64,000 nt of DNA from Limnanthes douglasii subsp. nivea (Eukaryota > Streptophyta > Magnoliopsida > Brassicales > Limnanthaceae). The position numbers and the translations under genes were made by a program. The DNA is taken from positions 168,463,739 through 168,527,738 of the forward strand of contig JAUPFV010000002.1 in NCBI GenBank assembly GCA_036936605.1, read 5' to 3'. How positions within the stretch are numbered: the stretch's first letter is position 1; each line of letters begins with the position of its first letter. Shown here one piece after another: positions 34,533 through 45,839 of the stretch. The notes beneath the pieces were generated by a model, which had not been told where the DNA came from, did not search any database, and saw only the letters and a list, made by a program, of their open reading frames with translations.

Positions 34533-34869
34533 ATGGAAACAGATAGTCGAAACAAAATTGATGGCTGCAAGAACTCAATAAGATAAACGAAAATAGTAGG
34601 TACAAACACTAAAACTAGGTTAAAGAGCAAAAAAAGACTTTGAAAATAATCTCAAATTTAATTCGTCAAAGTCGGACGACAAAATAGAGTTTGAGAGTCT
34701 TTTATAAAAGTGCTTGAAATCCTACACAAAAGTTACAGATCGTTCGCAGCTTAATAAAATAAAGCCCAGTCCAATTTCAAAGGTTGTTTAAGTCTTTTAA
34801 ATAAATAAAACAAAAATAGAACTGAAAAACACGAAAAGAGATAAATAAGACCATACACATTATATTTTT

Positions 34870-35197
34870 AGGTATGAACATTATCACCCGGCTTTGTCCT
34901 GAGATGCTTTTGAAAGTCGTTGGGATTCTCGACGCGTTCGATTTGAATGGTCACAACGTCTAATTCTGATACCCGAGTCCCAAATAAGGCTCATTTACGT
35001 TTGTCCAAAAGGGTCATATAATTGCGGGCATGTGCTACAACATTAGATCGTAAGGCCCATAACCGTTTTTTTTAAAACACCAAGAACGTAGTTACTTTTT
35101 CCAGCGAATGAACCTCAGTTTCCCAAGACAAAAGCTCCCCCTTCACCTCCGACGATAGTAACTCTTCCATACTAATCTCTAATTTCAATTGACTCAT
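34870..35197 (-). pseudogene. Unidentified degenerate coding remnant
   Basis: A minus-strand ATG at 35197 opens 41 codons (MSQLKLEISMEELLSSEVKG, rich in Glu and Leu) to a stop at 35072-35074. In the same frame, reading continues as KRLWALRSNVVAHARNYMTL up to another stop, then VVTIQIERVENPNDFQKHLR. The steady amphipathic composition across stops suggests a decayed protein gene, probably helical. I do not recognise the family. Confidence 0.35.
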
Positions 35198-36944
35198 GTT
35201 TGATTTTTTGTTTTTGTAAGAATAAGTTTAATAAAATTTGAAGAGAGTTTGAATATTTTTGAAGTAACTTTAAATGTTCAAGAAATTTTTGAAGAACTTA
35301 AGAAAATTGTAACAACGTAAGGATTAATCTACTAAATCAAAATGCTTTTATAGATAAAATTAGTAAAATAACTTTTATTTTATTTTAATAAAATTAGGAT
35401 ATTTACTTTTCATTAATGGTCGTTTCATAATTAAATAAAACTTAATTCGTTAAAAAATACTATCAAACAGGTATCGAATACGTTTTTTTTTGTAAACTTA
35501 TTTTGGACATGGATAGCCGCCGTTTTTATTATGATCGACAAGCAAACCAAAGGTTGAAAACCCTTACTGTCCATCTTTCTCTCTATGAAATCAACATAGA
35601 AGAAACTGCTCCTCGATACCGACAGTGCCATTCAAAAGGTTTGTGATTCAGGTAAAACATATGCAGTTATTTTTTGTATTCGAGAACGCAAAAAACGAGT
35701 GTGAACTATTCAACTTTTGTGGGTATAAAAGATTCGACTTTTATTCGACTAAAAAAATCTACTTGTGTATATCTAAACGATTAGACTTTTGCATTTATGC
35801 TAACCTCCTTGTCCAAACAAGGCATAACTAAATAGGCAATCTATATGCGTCATCAAATTCGCAAACGTGGTATTTCAATTGCATGAATTTGTTACGCCAT
35901 GTTCGCCAATGCACTTTGTAAGGAAGACCAGTTTAAAGGAATACGAGTTATGACGCAGTGTTGTACAAAGAGGGTGTAGACCTTCCACGGTTGAATTATC
36001 CAGATTGATAACATAAACGGAAATAGAATAAAGTCGAGAAACTTTTGGGTTTTCAATCACTTTTTAGCTGTTGTAATTCTTTAATCAAACGTTATTATTC
36101 GACTCGTCATTAGTGGCGTAGCCAGGATTTACACCCTATGGTGTCCTAGTTATTGTCCAATTTTTTTTTTTTTTTGCGGTGGAAGTTGTAAAATGGTGTT
36201 GTAATATATCTTTGTTTTTCATCTACATAAAAGTTGTTTATTTGTTTAAGTGAGTCTTAGATATTATTTTTTATCAACATTTCGAAGTACTATTATAATA
36301 TATAAAAATAGAAGTTGACTAATAGATATATTAATTAGGACATCTATTATTAGTGAACTCGAGAGACTATGTTGTTACGGTTTGATCGGGTTTTAGTTTG
36401 AGCTTTTTCAAAGTATACAGAGACTAATAGATTTATTGATTACGACATGTATTATTAGTGAACTCGAGAGCCTATATTGTTACGGTTTATCCGTAAAGCA
36501 AAATAAAAAATTATAATTTATGCAGGTCTATTTTATTTCGAAATTGAACTTCTTCCTATCTTAAAAAAAATATAGATTAATCTTTGTAACTAGTTAATAG
36601 TAATATAAGTAGCAAAGCTTCAATTTTGAAATTTGATAACATAGAGCCATGATAAATACTTTAATTTTTTATAGTAAAAAAATAATGATAAAACATTCTA
36701 TCTTAACCGCTTGTTGATCAAATTTATATAAGTTATATTATTTTCGATTAAGATATTTATTTATAGTAAAATAATATAGATATGTATTTTATATATAATA
36801 AAAAATAAAAAATATATTAATATTATAATAATATTAATATGTTATTATATATAATAATAAAATAAACTATAAAAACTTAATGATGTAATAAAATAAATAA
36901 TAAAAATTTAATTTAACTCAAACTTAAAACTTAAAAGGAGAAAA
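35198..36944. other. Gene-free stretch with a short tandem duplication
   Basis: No gene is supported. At 36109-36128 AGTGGCGTAGCCAGGATTTA resembles the terminal repeat of some plant hAT elements (usually CAGTGGCGGA.CCAGG), but no partner end was found. A 67-bp unit is duplicated with a 105-bp offset (see next entry). Confidence 0.5.
36317..36488 (+). repeat. Duplicated 67-bp unit
   Basis: 36317-36383 and 36422-36488 share GACTAATAGAT..ATTATTAGTGAACTCGAGAG..TATTGTTACGGTTT with a few substitutions, separated by about 38 bp. Confidence 0.8.
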
Positions 36945-37027
36945 GAACCCACACAGCTAGGTATCGAACTCAAAGCCTGTGGGTTCCTTTAGGCGTATCT
37001 CTACCAACTGGACTAGAGCATAATGAG
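36945..37027 (-). mobile_element. tRNA-like SINE head or tRNA pseudogene
   Basis: The minus strand has an A-box-like TAGTCCAGTTGGTAGAG and a B-box-like GAGTTCGATACC about 30 nt apart, the internal promoter layout of tRNA-derived SINEs. A convincing acceptor stem cannot be formed, so an intact tRNA is unlikely. A related stretch (GGGTTCCTGTGCGCCTATCTCG) occurs at 37067-37088. Confidence 0.5.
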
Positions 37028-37084
37028 TAACTAACATACTAAACATTTAATTTATTTGAGCTAGGTGGGTTCCTGTGCGCCTAT

Positions 37085-37440
37085 CTCGTCATATTGGCAA
37101 AGTGATTGAAGTACATTGTCAGGTGATGAATGGGACATGAGTACTGGATTTAACAACATATAATGTTATGCTCGAAGGGATTTTCCGATTTAGAAATGTA
37201 GATCATGCCACTTTGGCTTTTGGTTATACGAAAGAGATGAAATCAGTTGATGGAAAAAGTTTAGTGATTATGGTTTTAGGGTTGCATCGAGTCAAAAAGC
37301 TGAGAAAAACTATGAAAATTCATGATGATACATTGAAGATGGGCCTGAAATCCTGATAAAGCCACATATAAGCGTTTAAGTTTTGGGTTTTATAGGAGTA
37401 ATTAATTAGATGGCTTTGCCTACAGTTTTACTGAAATATA
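37085..37440 (+). pseudogene. Pentatricopeptide-repeat (PPR) gene fragment
   Basis: The plus-strand frame reads LTTYNVMLEGIFRFRNVDHA, then SLVIMVLGLHRVKKLRKTMK and DDTLKMGLKS. This follows the 35-residue PPR pattern ('tyn.ml.g..r...v..A....eM......p....y..mi.gl.r...l..A..l...m...g..p'). Upstream and downstream the frame is full of stops. PPR proteins bind organellar RNA. Only about two repeats remain, so this is a stray fragment. Confidence 0.55.
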
Positions 37441-37765
37441 GAATAGAGGCCTTTTAATTTAAACTTGTAGTATTATTCAATACATTCATTCATTTATTGA
37501 AACACACAAAAAAAATACATTCATTCATTTTTTGGGAAACATATTTTTGTTACGTTTAAGATAGTTTAATTTAAGTTTTAATTATTTTTTAGTTAGTGAC
37601 TATATAAAGTAACTAATGATATGAATCCCAAATAAATAAAGAATTTAGAATTTCAAGAATATTCTATCACTCTTAATTTTGTAAATATTAAGAAACATAA
37701 AAAGAACAACAAATAATCAATTTTTACTTTTTTTTTAGCAATTTCTAAAAAATATTATGCTAAAT

Positions 37766-38009
37766 CTTAATGTGTTTTTTTTTTCCGGAGGGAACCCGCA
37801 GCCGCTACTCAGAGTGCAATGAGTGCGCACAGGGTAAACCCTCAGTCTGACGCGATAGCCTGCAAACCAACGCCAGAAGGTAAACCACACAAAGTGACAG
37901 GCTCAGTCGAGAAAGCGTATGTAGAGGGACTCGAACTCATGACCTTTTGGTCATAAGAATGCCATACTCAACCAACTCGGCTACCCCCTTGGAGGCCTTA
38001 ATGTGTTTT
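37766..38009 (-). mobile_element. Au-like SINE with target duplication
   Basis: The minus strand starts GGGGGTAGCCGAGTTGGTTG (A box), has a B box GAGTTCGAGTCCC, then CGACTGAGCCTGTCAC, GGTTTGCAGGCTATCGCGTC, GGTTTACCCTGTGCGCACTC and GTAGCGGCTGCGGGTTCCCT. It ends in a short T/A run. These are hallmark phrases of the plant Au SINE family. It is flanked by CTTAATGTGTTTT at 37766-37778 and 37997-38009, a 13-bp target duplication. The body is about 218 bp. It is transcribed by RNA polymerase III and depends on LINE machinery. Confidence 0.9.
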
Positions 38010-39333
38010 GTTGATTTCCCTACCGTAAGATCTTAACACTAATTTACAAAATCTTTTATTTTAATTTTCACTATTTTACCTTTGTATATATGATTTTTCT
38101 GTTAGAATTCTCACAACATTTTTTTGTAGAAACTGAAAAGCATTCAATTTTTACCAATTTGAAAGTGTGAGATTTTCAAAACTCGAATTGAGGATAAAAG
38201 GGCTTATTACTTTCATCTGTGATGTATATATTTTAAAGTTCAATCTATATATGTTTAGATATCCAAAACTATGGGTTTTAGATTATAAAAATACGTTTAT
38301 ATATATATATATATAAACTTCTAATACTTAAAAAAACTTTTATAAATGAGAATAAATAGTAAAAAAGAGAAAGAATTTGAAAGGAGTATGCGAAGAATAT
38401 TTATATTTTTGTTGTCAAAAGGATTACAAATGCTATATTTTTATATTGCTAATATTCTCTATAACTTTCACCTACTTTACAAATGAAACATTAGCTTCTT
38501 ATATAGTGGTCTTCATTTGGAGGTCTCTTAGGTTGTTGCCTCATCATCGATGCATTGTTTTTATGGCCCTCAAAGTGTTACATCAAACGAGGGTACATCC
38601 TTTGAGGTTGCTTTATCGTACAATGTTAGACACGATTTCCTTACATTGTTAGACACATTTTCCTACACTTTAAAGATGCTTAGAGGAGAGGAGACTAACA
38701 GAGGCTAAGTGATAACTGGCTAATGATCGTAAAGGTGCCAAATGTGTGCATGTTGTGGAGTTAGTGTGTGGGTTCTCTAATCGTTACGTTCGGAGCATGT
38801 CGAGGGGCTAGGTAAGATATGACCAAGTTGGTCAGGCTTGATGGACGATGATCGCTCGAGGCTGAGCGACCATGGCCAAGCGACCATGCTGGCCGCTTAG
38901 GTCTTAAACGAAGTTAAAAAACTAAAACTTTAACAAATAACAGTCGTCATGCAAAGTTAACAATAAAGCATACAAATAAAAAAATAAGGTTCATATTCAT
39001 CAAACAATAAACCTGTTTAATCATCACATTTATCTTATATTCTTCTTTTTTAAGGTTAATCCACCTGAAAATGTATGCATTTAATCTCTTAGAACATATG
39101 AAATAACTATGCAAAACCATCGTTAGTGAACATGAATATTAAAATTTATCAAATCTAGTTATGCATTATAGTATCTTACAGACGGTCAGTATACATTAAC
39201 ACAAAACAAAAATAACAAAACTTTGATCAAAAGTCCATAAAAAAAAATAAAAAAAAAAATAAAAATAAAACAAAAAATCTTTCACTTAATAAAGTATCAA
39301 ACAAATAAACCTCGATTGTTCATAGCATGATGA
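38010..39333. other. Gene-free stretch
   Basis: No gene is supported. A relatively GC-rich segment at 38700-38915 repeats GCGACCATG (TGAGCGACCATGGCCAAGCG) and is probably a repeat remnant. The last 400 bp are A-rich. Confidence 0.5.
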
Positions 39334-39430
39334 TGTTGGAATAATTATGAATGAGTATGCTAAATGTATATTTGTTCATTGTCATAAAGTAGTCTAATTA
39401 ATAAGTAACCGGATTAATTATATAATAAAT

Positions 39431-39786
39431 TGGTGTGGTTTATTTCTATTGGAGGGTAATTTAGTAAAGTGTTTTGGAAATTTAATGTTTAAGGTAGAGT
39501 GTAGTGAGATAATTAAGCTGGTTGCTTGTATTAAATCTTGATCACCCTCATTAATAAAAGTAGTTGGGGTATTTATACTTAATTAATGACCCATGGGCCT
39601 ATCGGGTCGGATTGTGGAGTCAGGTCAAGTTTAAGAATCTATTAGCCCAAGATGTGAAATGACCAATACCTAGCTTAGTCATATTCCATTCCATTTGTCT
39701 TGTTCAGTTTTATATGGTAGTGGTTTGGTCCGAAAATCCCTTCGGATAAAAACTAGTTACAGTACCTAAAATATTCGACCTCATTA
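39431..39786 (-). repeat. E3 left (3') LTR
   Basis: This begins TGGTGTGGTTTATTTCTATT on the + strand and matches 48111-48466 along its whole length. A minus-strand TATA box (TATAAATA, 39570-39577) is visible. The final CA has mutated to TA. The polypurine tract AAAGGGGCTAT (minus strand) adjoins at 39787-39797. Confidence 0.92.
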
Positions 39787-40172
39787 ATAGCCCCTTTAGG
39801 TCTAGCAAAGAATCTTTGGAAGAAATAACTTTTAAGAATCAAAATCAACTCTTTCCAATCTGTTGTTGTGCCCAAATCGAAGAATTTGTCTTTCTCTATC
39901 AAGAATTTCAAGAGTCAATCTGTTCGGAATTCGGTAGGACTGATTTTACCGTTAAAAACTCTAAGAGTCTTTTTTCAACGTGGGACACATGTCAGGCTCT
40001 GGTTTGATCTCTCAGCCGTTTTCTCCTAGATTCTCGTACCTACTAGGCTAGAAAGTTACATAGGGTTTAACCCCCATACGTTTTAGCCCTTAATCATTGC
40101 TTCGATTGGTTTGTCTTCTTCTAGGTAATCTTTCATATTTTCACATTTATATAACTTCATTTCACTATTTTA

Positions 40173-42987
40173 TTGTCTTCACAAACACAAACGCTTCCAG
40201 AAAGAGAAAGTTTAGTGATTTTTTTTAAAAAAATTGGGTTCGAGTCATTTATGTTCACAACCAAAAACACACTAGTAAAAGGGGGTTGGCTACATTTGTC
40301 TGAATTTGAGAGAGCGAGAAAAGTTGCAAGAGACGAAAGAATCGATGTTGGTCTTCCTGTCTCTCATGGTGAAGAACTCAATCAACTGAAAGCAAATACA
40401 GATCAAGGTTTATCTTCATCAAAGACATCTAAATTTAGAAAATTTCCTTTTGTACCAACTCTTTCTCCCTTTCAATCAAGATCATCTGTTCAAGAATCCC
40501 AGAACCCTCCCCCTAAGGAAAAGGCAGTTTCCAGTGTTAGGAAACCTTCACTCTTCATTGCCATGGGTTCGGATGCTAAGAAATATCATGAGAAAAACAC
40601 CCCTCGCTGAATAACTCGCTAGTCTAAGGCTATGTTCACTCCTAGCTCTTCGAAACATACGAGTTCGGAGATAATAAAGCCTCAGGCAGAAACCAGGCCA
40701 TCCGAACAGCAACCTTTGGTAGAAACCAGGCTATCCGAACAACAATCCACCGTAATGGAAGAAAATATGGAGGATAGTATAGAAAATAATTTTGTTAAGG
40801 CATCCGGACAGACGGAGAACACCGCAGCAGATCGACAGGGCAAAACTAAAGTTGGTATATCCAATCCGGATGCACTTTTGGAGTGTCTAGGGAAGGTAGT
40901 GCCAAATTTTCAAAAATATCAGTGTGAAGTACCTGATATCCCTGCAAAACATAGCTTACGTATATACCCACTACCGCTGAATTGGGTCGTATTCGTACCA
41001 AATAGGGATCCCCAAGTCTGTTAAGGTGAGAATCCCGATCATCCCAGAAATTCCGATGGATTGCAAGTCTAACGAGCTAGTGGTCTATATAGAGGTGTTG
41101 AACTAGGGACTCTGGTTTCCTTTGGATCCGAAGATAGTCAAGTATCTTCACCTCACTAAGATGTGTCCGAGTCAGTTGAGTCTGAACGCGTGGTACACTC
41201 TGATGGCTGGCATAATGGCTTCCAGACTGTCCAAGATCCCACTACCAATGAAGCAATTCGCTGCTGTGGCAAATTTGTGCAAGAACCACCATATTCCCTT
41301 TTACCACTATAGTATGCAGAATAATTACAAGGTAGTGAATGACCTATTGGAGTCGGAAAATCCATAGAGGACACAACTCATTTTCATCAACGGATCATGG
41401 GAGAAAGGATAAAAGATAAAAGTTGACTATAATCCAAGCCAACTGACTAGTTGTCGGAAGAGTATAGGTAAGTTTTATTTATGTTCCCATCAGTCTTTTA
41501 AATACATAATATTTATTCAGAATTGACTTATGCCTCTTTCCAGTTTTTCTAAAGAAATTTCTTGAACCTTTAGAAGCTGGCCAAAACGTCTGTGCTAAGT
41601 TAAATGCACATGTTTTGGAAAAATGGGATAATCGTTTCTACAATTGTTTTACCTTGGGGAACTTTGTGAGATATCATTTGTGGAATACTACAGGGAGAAG
41701 AGACCTATCTTGGGAAGAACTGACCACTTCCTCTCCCAAGTCGGTTGGACAAAATGAAGAACAAAAGAAAGAAGAAAACCAGAACGGACCCACCTCATAC
41801 AACTACCGAAGGGACAGGTTCGGAGAATCAAAGAGGGATCAATGCTGTCCTACTGGAAGCAGTTGAAGTTACTATCAAGGAGGCTGGTGGATCAGACAAC
41901 CCACCAAAGCTTACAAAGAAGGACAAGAAACGCAAGGCCATTAGTGATGAAAATGCTGTAACGAAGAAAAAATTCACTCTAGGATTAGAGATAATTCTAC
42001 GTCCTTCTGAAATTCCTCCTCCTGAAATTCCTCATTTGGCTCCTGCTGATCCTACTCTGTGAGAAGAAATTCCACCCAACCTTTATTTCGAACAGTTCCA
42101 CTGCTGGTGGAGAGGTAAATCTCGATACCGTTCAAAATATTAACATATATTTCAATCAACTAGACAAGGATGACTTCGTGGGGCCTTATCGTCCTGCTAA
42201 TTCCTCCAATGTTGTGACCCACAATGGGGAGACTTATGTGATATCAAACGAACAAGATACCTTGAGTCATGCCATTTTGGATCTTATCCGTCCGGTCGTT
42301 GATTTGGAAAGGCAAGTGAAAAATCAAACTGGTACTATAACTTCATTGACTACTGAGAACCAATGATTGACAAATAGTCTCTCTATTTCTCATCAAAGCA
42401 TAGACTCTCTAAAGAAAGAAAAAAAGGATTTTACTGCCAAACTGCTTAAGTCAGAAGAGGCTCAAAAATATCTCTAGACCAAGTATTCCGGACTGGAAAC
42501 GTCTTCTTCCAGGGAGATCAAAACTTTGAAAGAGCAATTAAAGGCTAAAGAAAAAACCATCACAACTTTAACCGGAGATAGAGTCACTCTGGAAAATCTT
42601 CTTGCAAAGAAGACAAAGGAGGATACATCTCTAGTAAAAAAGCAAGCCGAAGAGATATATGATGGGATAGAGAAGTATGCCTCTGGAATAGTGGACTCTT
42701 TAGAGAAAAGATATGATGGAATCAAGTCTGACATGGTCTTGTTATTCCATGAGACTTTTCCGAAGAGGAATCTTGGTCCTTTGTGGAGATACGTAGAGTA
42801 TGATGGCAACCTTTTCCATACCTTGGCAGAGGGTGACAAACACAACTACACAAGTGGAGAAGACTCCGAAGATGACGAAAGAACTGGTGAGAGTTCGAGT
42901 GTTGAACTCAAAAGTCCGAAAAAGATGACGGTGAAGAAAAAATCGAAGGGAGCAAGCCCTAAGGTTGTATTATATGTTTTTTGTTGA
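40173..42987 (+). pseudogene. E3 antisense gene (PF04195-like domain)
   Basis: The plus-strand open pieces lie between the left LTR and the end of pol. The first (40173-40610) is basic and Ser-rich. The domain at about 41070-41370 has FPLDPKIVKYLHLTKMCPSQ, LSLNAWYTLM and IPFYHYSMQNNYKVVNDLLE, matching the E2 domain and the PF04195 pattern. INGSWEKG follows, the counterpart of WENG in E2. A candidate intron occupies 41468-41543 and the next exon contains KWDNRFYNCFTLGNFVRYHL. Later pieces are lysine-rich and then coiled coil (42526-42987, ending in an acidic then basic tail). In-frame stops near 40610, 41024 and 42366 make it a pseudogene. Its role is unknown. Confidence 0.8.
41468..41543 (+). 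other. Candidate intron in the E3 antisense gene
   Basis: A 76-bp T-rich stretch runs from GTAAGTTTTATT to CTCTTTCCAG. The splice signals are near consensus for plants. The position, just after the WEKG segment, equals that of the E2 intron. Confidence 0.68.
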
Positions 42988-43442
42988 TAGACTAAATTCC
43001 TTGGATGTCCAAGGCCTTTTGATATGTTATTTGTTTAACTCTCGTTCTCAAAACCTAAATTCCTTGAATGGTCAAAACATCTGTGCACCATGGATGGGTT
43101 TTATTCCAATACTTACATAGCCTTCAATATTTCATATTTGTTTAGTTATGGTATTAAGCGATTCCAATCACTGTGTTTAATAATCGTGACCAAGTGTTTA
43201 ATATATCCAATCAACTCAATGATGCTTGAGAGCCGATGTGTTTAATAGGTATTTAATATATGACCACCTCGCATTGTGGTTAAGTCAAGAAAAAAGTCGT
43301 ACCAGACTTTTGAAGAAGGAATAAGATATTATTGACAAATTCAGACACCTCGTTAAAACCTCCCCGCGCCACCAAGGTAGGATAGAGTATGCCCCATAAT
43401 ATTTACATTGATATGCAAAAAATAAATATTTACAACAGAGTT
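42988..43442. other. E3 spacer between the antisense gene and pol
   Basis: The two genes converge here, leaving about 450 bp. It contains a repeated TTTAATA(G/T)..ATTTAATATAT phrase and the segment CCTCGTTAAAACCTCCCCGC, also present in E4 (near 53010-53030). No coding region is seen. Confidence 0.6.
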
Positions 43443-43860
43443 TTATTCTAAGTATAACCTGAGGTGTTCAACGTTCCATGGGTGCTTTATTGTCCTCCCT
43501 TCCTTGTCTTGCAGCCTGTATGTTCATGGTTTAACTTTCCCACATACCATATAAGGACCTTCCTAATTTGGAGCCAGCTTGCCGAACTTTCTTTCCTTGG
43601 TATGTAAAAAGACTTTCCTCAAGACTTTCATTCCCATATCTTTGACACATATCACACTTTTTCACCATATCTTTAGCATATGCCATTATGGTTGGCCGGT
43701 AGTACCCTGCTAATAAGACTCTCCGGTTAATGCTTTGTAGCCACAGTGTGTAGAACCTTCACCATCATGCAGTTCGGATAACATGACTTGGGATTCTTCA
43801 AATCCTAAACAACGCAAGAGGGGCTGCTGAAATAGTTTTTGTAATGAATTTCCCTTAATA
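43443..43860 (-). pseudogene. E3 integrase remnant, core deleted
   Basis: The N-terminal zinc-binding region is partly visible (LHTVATKH, VLPANHNGIC, CDMCQRYG-type coding near 43640-43680). The frame then passes almost directly into the C-terminal tail (SWLQIRKVLIWYVGKLNHEH, GRTIKHPWNVEHLRLYLE, stop at 43443-43445). The whole DD-E catalytic core, about 700 bp in E4, is missing. Confidence 0.75.
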
Positions 43861-44440
43861 CCACAAAACCACGAGCTTTATATTTAATCTTCTTAGCCAT
43901 GGCTTTATCCGGAGGCAATATCCCTTCAGAGTTAAACTGGAGAATGCCATACCTCCAGTTCTTAGGTTGAATAACGAGTATGGTCATACTTTCTTCACTC
44001 TTGGTTTCTTGACCTGTCTGTACTGTTGGACATTCTTGCATAAGAATCCATGGGTAAGATCCAGAATAAACTATAGTTGCCAAAGAGTCTACCACAACAT
44101 TCTCCGATCTAGGGATATGTTCATAGTAGATATTCTTAAAGTTTGCGGCAAATTCTCTCAACATTAGAAAGTATTTAATCAACTGTTCTTTCTTTGCTTC
44201 ATATTGTCCTTGAGCATGGTGAATCAACAATTATGAGTCACTCATTAATCAGACTCTTTTGGGCAGCATATGAGGGCTAGCTTAAGACCATATATAGCTG
44301 CTTCATATTCAGACTCATTTTTAGAAGCCCTGAAACCAAAACCTATAGCTTGATACATAGTATCACCATAGGGAGAAATTAAACAAATTCCATAGTACTA
44401 GATCCACCATCAGTTTGGACTGCCCATTCTTTCTTAGATT
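43861..44440 (-). pseudogene. E3 second RNase H and linker
   Basis: Minus-strand coding contains YEAKKEQLIKYFLMLREFAA, YYEHIPRSENVVVDSLATIV (final catalytic D) and the YPWILMQECPTV linker. The N-terminal half (44240-44440), with the region equivalent to 'SNNKVEYEAA' in E2, is frameshifted. This is the Tat-type duplicated RNase H. Confidence 0.75.
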
Positions 44441-45680
44441 AGCTTTATTGTATCTGTCCAGAATCTCTATTAACATGGAATTCTAATAAGAAATCAGCCA
44501 CTGATTGGGCTTTAATTGTCGTGCAGGGAGCAAAATCAATATCATAATCACCCAGCTTAACTGACCACTTGGTCATTCTGCTTGATACATCAGATTTCTG
44601 AAGAACACTCTTTAGAGGAAAATATGTTCGAACGACAATAAAACGAGCTTGAAAGTATGGTCTCATCTTTCTTGCCACAATTACCAAGGTCAATGCTAGT
44701 TTCTCTAACTTTAAATATCTTCTTTCAAAATCCAACATACTTTTACTAATGTAATACTCCAGACGAGGGTAATTATCCACCTCTCTTACCATCACAACAC
44801 TTATTGCATATTCTGACACTGCTAAGTAGATGTAGAGTTTATCCTCCCGAACAGGTTTGAAGAGAGTCTTAGGTGAAGACAAATGCTTCTTGATTTCAAT
44901 AAATGATTGATCATACTGTAGAGACCAATTAAAGTTTTTGGCATTCCTCAACACTTGGAAGAACGGGGCACCCAATCGTTCGGTGAGTCTTTAAACTTCT
45001 TTGATGCTCCGAGGAGGGTCCATAACTAATAAGGCATTAAGTTGATCTGGATCAGGTTGAATTCATTTCTCACCTATTATGTAACCCAAGAACTTTCCAG
45101 ATCGGACCCCAAATACACACTTTTCAGGGTTTAGTTTCAAAGTCACAACCTCTAAGTTAGAAAATATTTCTTGAAAGTCAGATATTACTGCATCTTCCTA
45201 CAAGATTTTAACCATCATATCATCTATATAAACTTCTATGTTTCCGCCAATCTGATTAGCAAAGGCTTTATTCACTAATCTTTGGTAAGTGCCCCAACAT
45301 TTTTCAATCCGAACGACATCACCTTATAACAATGAAGACCTCTGTCTATAATGAAAATAATGTGGTCTTGATCCTTCAGATCTACTTGTATCTGGTTGTA
45401 CCCTAAAAATTCATCCATGAATGAAAATAACTTATTTCCAGAAGTCGAACCCACCAACTGATCTATCCGAGAAACGAGATAAAGATCTTTGGAGCATGCC
45501 CTATCAAAATCAGTAAAATCAATACACATGCGCCATTTGGCATTGTTTTTCTTGACCAGAACAGGGTTGGCAGTCCACAAAGGGTACAAAAATTCTTTAA
45601 TGTGGCCCATCTTGGTCAAACAATCAACTTCCTGAACAATCACATCAGCTTTTTCCTTAGAAGAAGACCTTCTCCTTTGT
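44441..45680 (-). pseudogene. E3 reverse transcriptase and RNase H
   Basis: RT motifs: GHIKEFLYPLWTANPVLVKK, KWRMCIDFTDFDRACSKDLY, SRIDQLVGSTSGNKLFSFMD and HCYKVMSFGLKNVGA. The catalytic box at 45219-45230 reads Y-I-D-D and is intact. RNase H follows (44445-44975): LYIYLAVSEYAISVVMVREV, YYISKSMLDFERRYLKLEKL and MTKWSVKLGDYDIDFAPCTT. Frameshifts separate the three blocks. Confidence 0.9.
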
Positions 45681-45839
45681 ACAACTGGCGCAACATCAGT
45701 TCATATAAACAACTTATTAGAAATAATACAAGTGGACACTCCAGTAACATCACTATTGCACCACACGAAAAGATGTTGATTATTCATAAAAAATAACAAC
45801 AACTGGTGTTTCAAATCTGGTGCCAACTTGGTACCAATT

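Noticed and set aside
36109..36128. hAT transposon end
   Set aside because: The sequence resembles a hAT terminal repeat, but no inverted partner or 8-bp target duplication was found within several hundred bases.
36945..37027. Functional tRNA gene
   Set aside because: A- and B-box-like sequences are present, but no seven-pair acceptor stem or clear anticodon arm can be formed.
38377..38652. 91-codon hydrophobic open frame as a membrane protein gene
   Set aside because: No family was recognised. It lies in AT-rich repeat DNA, where Phe/Leu/Ile-rich frames are expected by chance.
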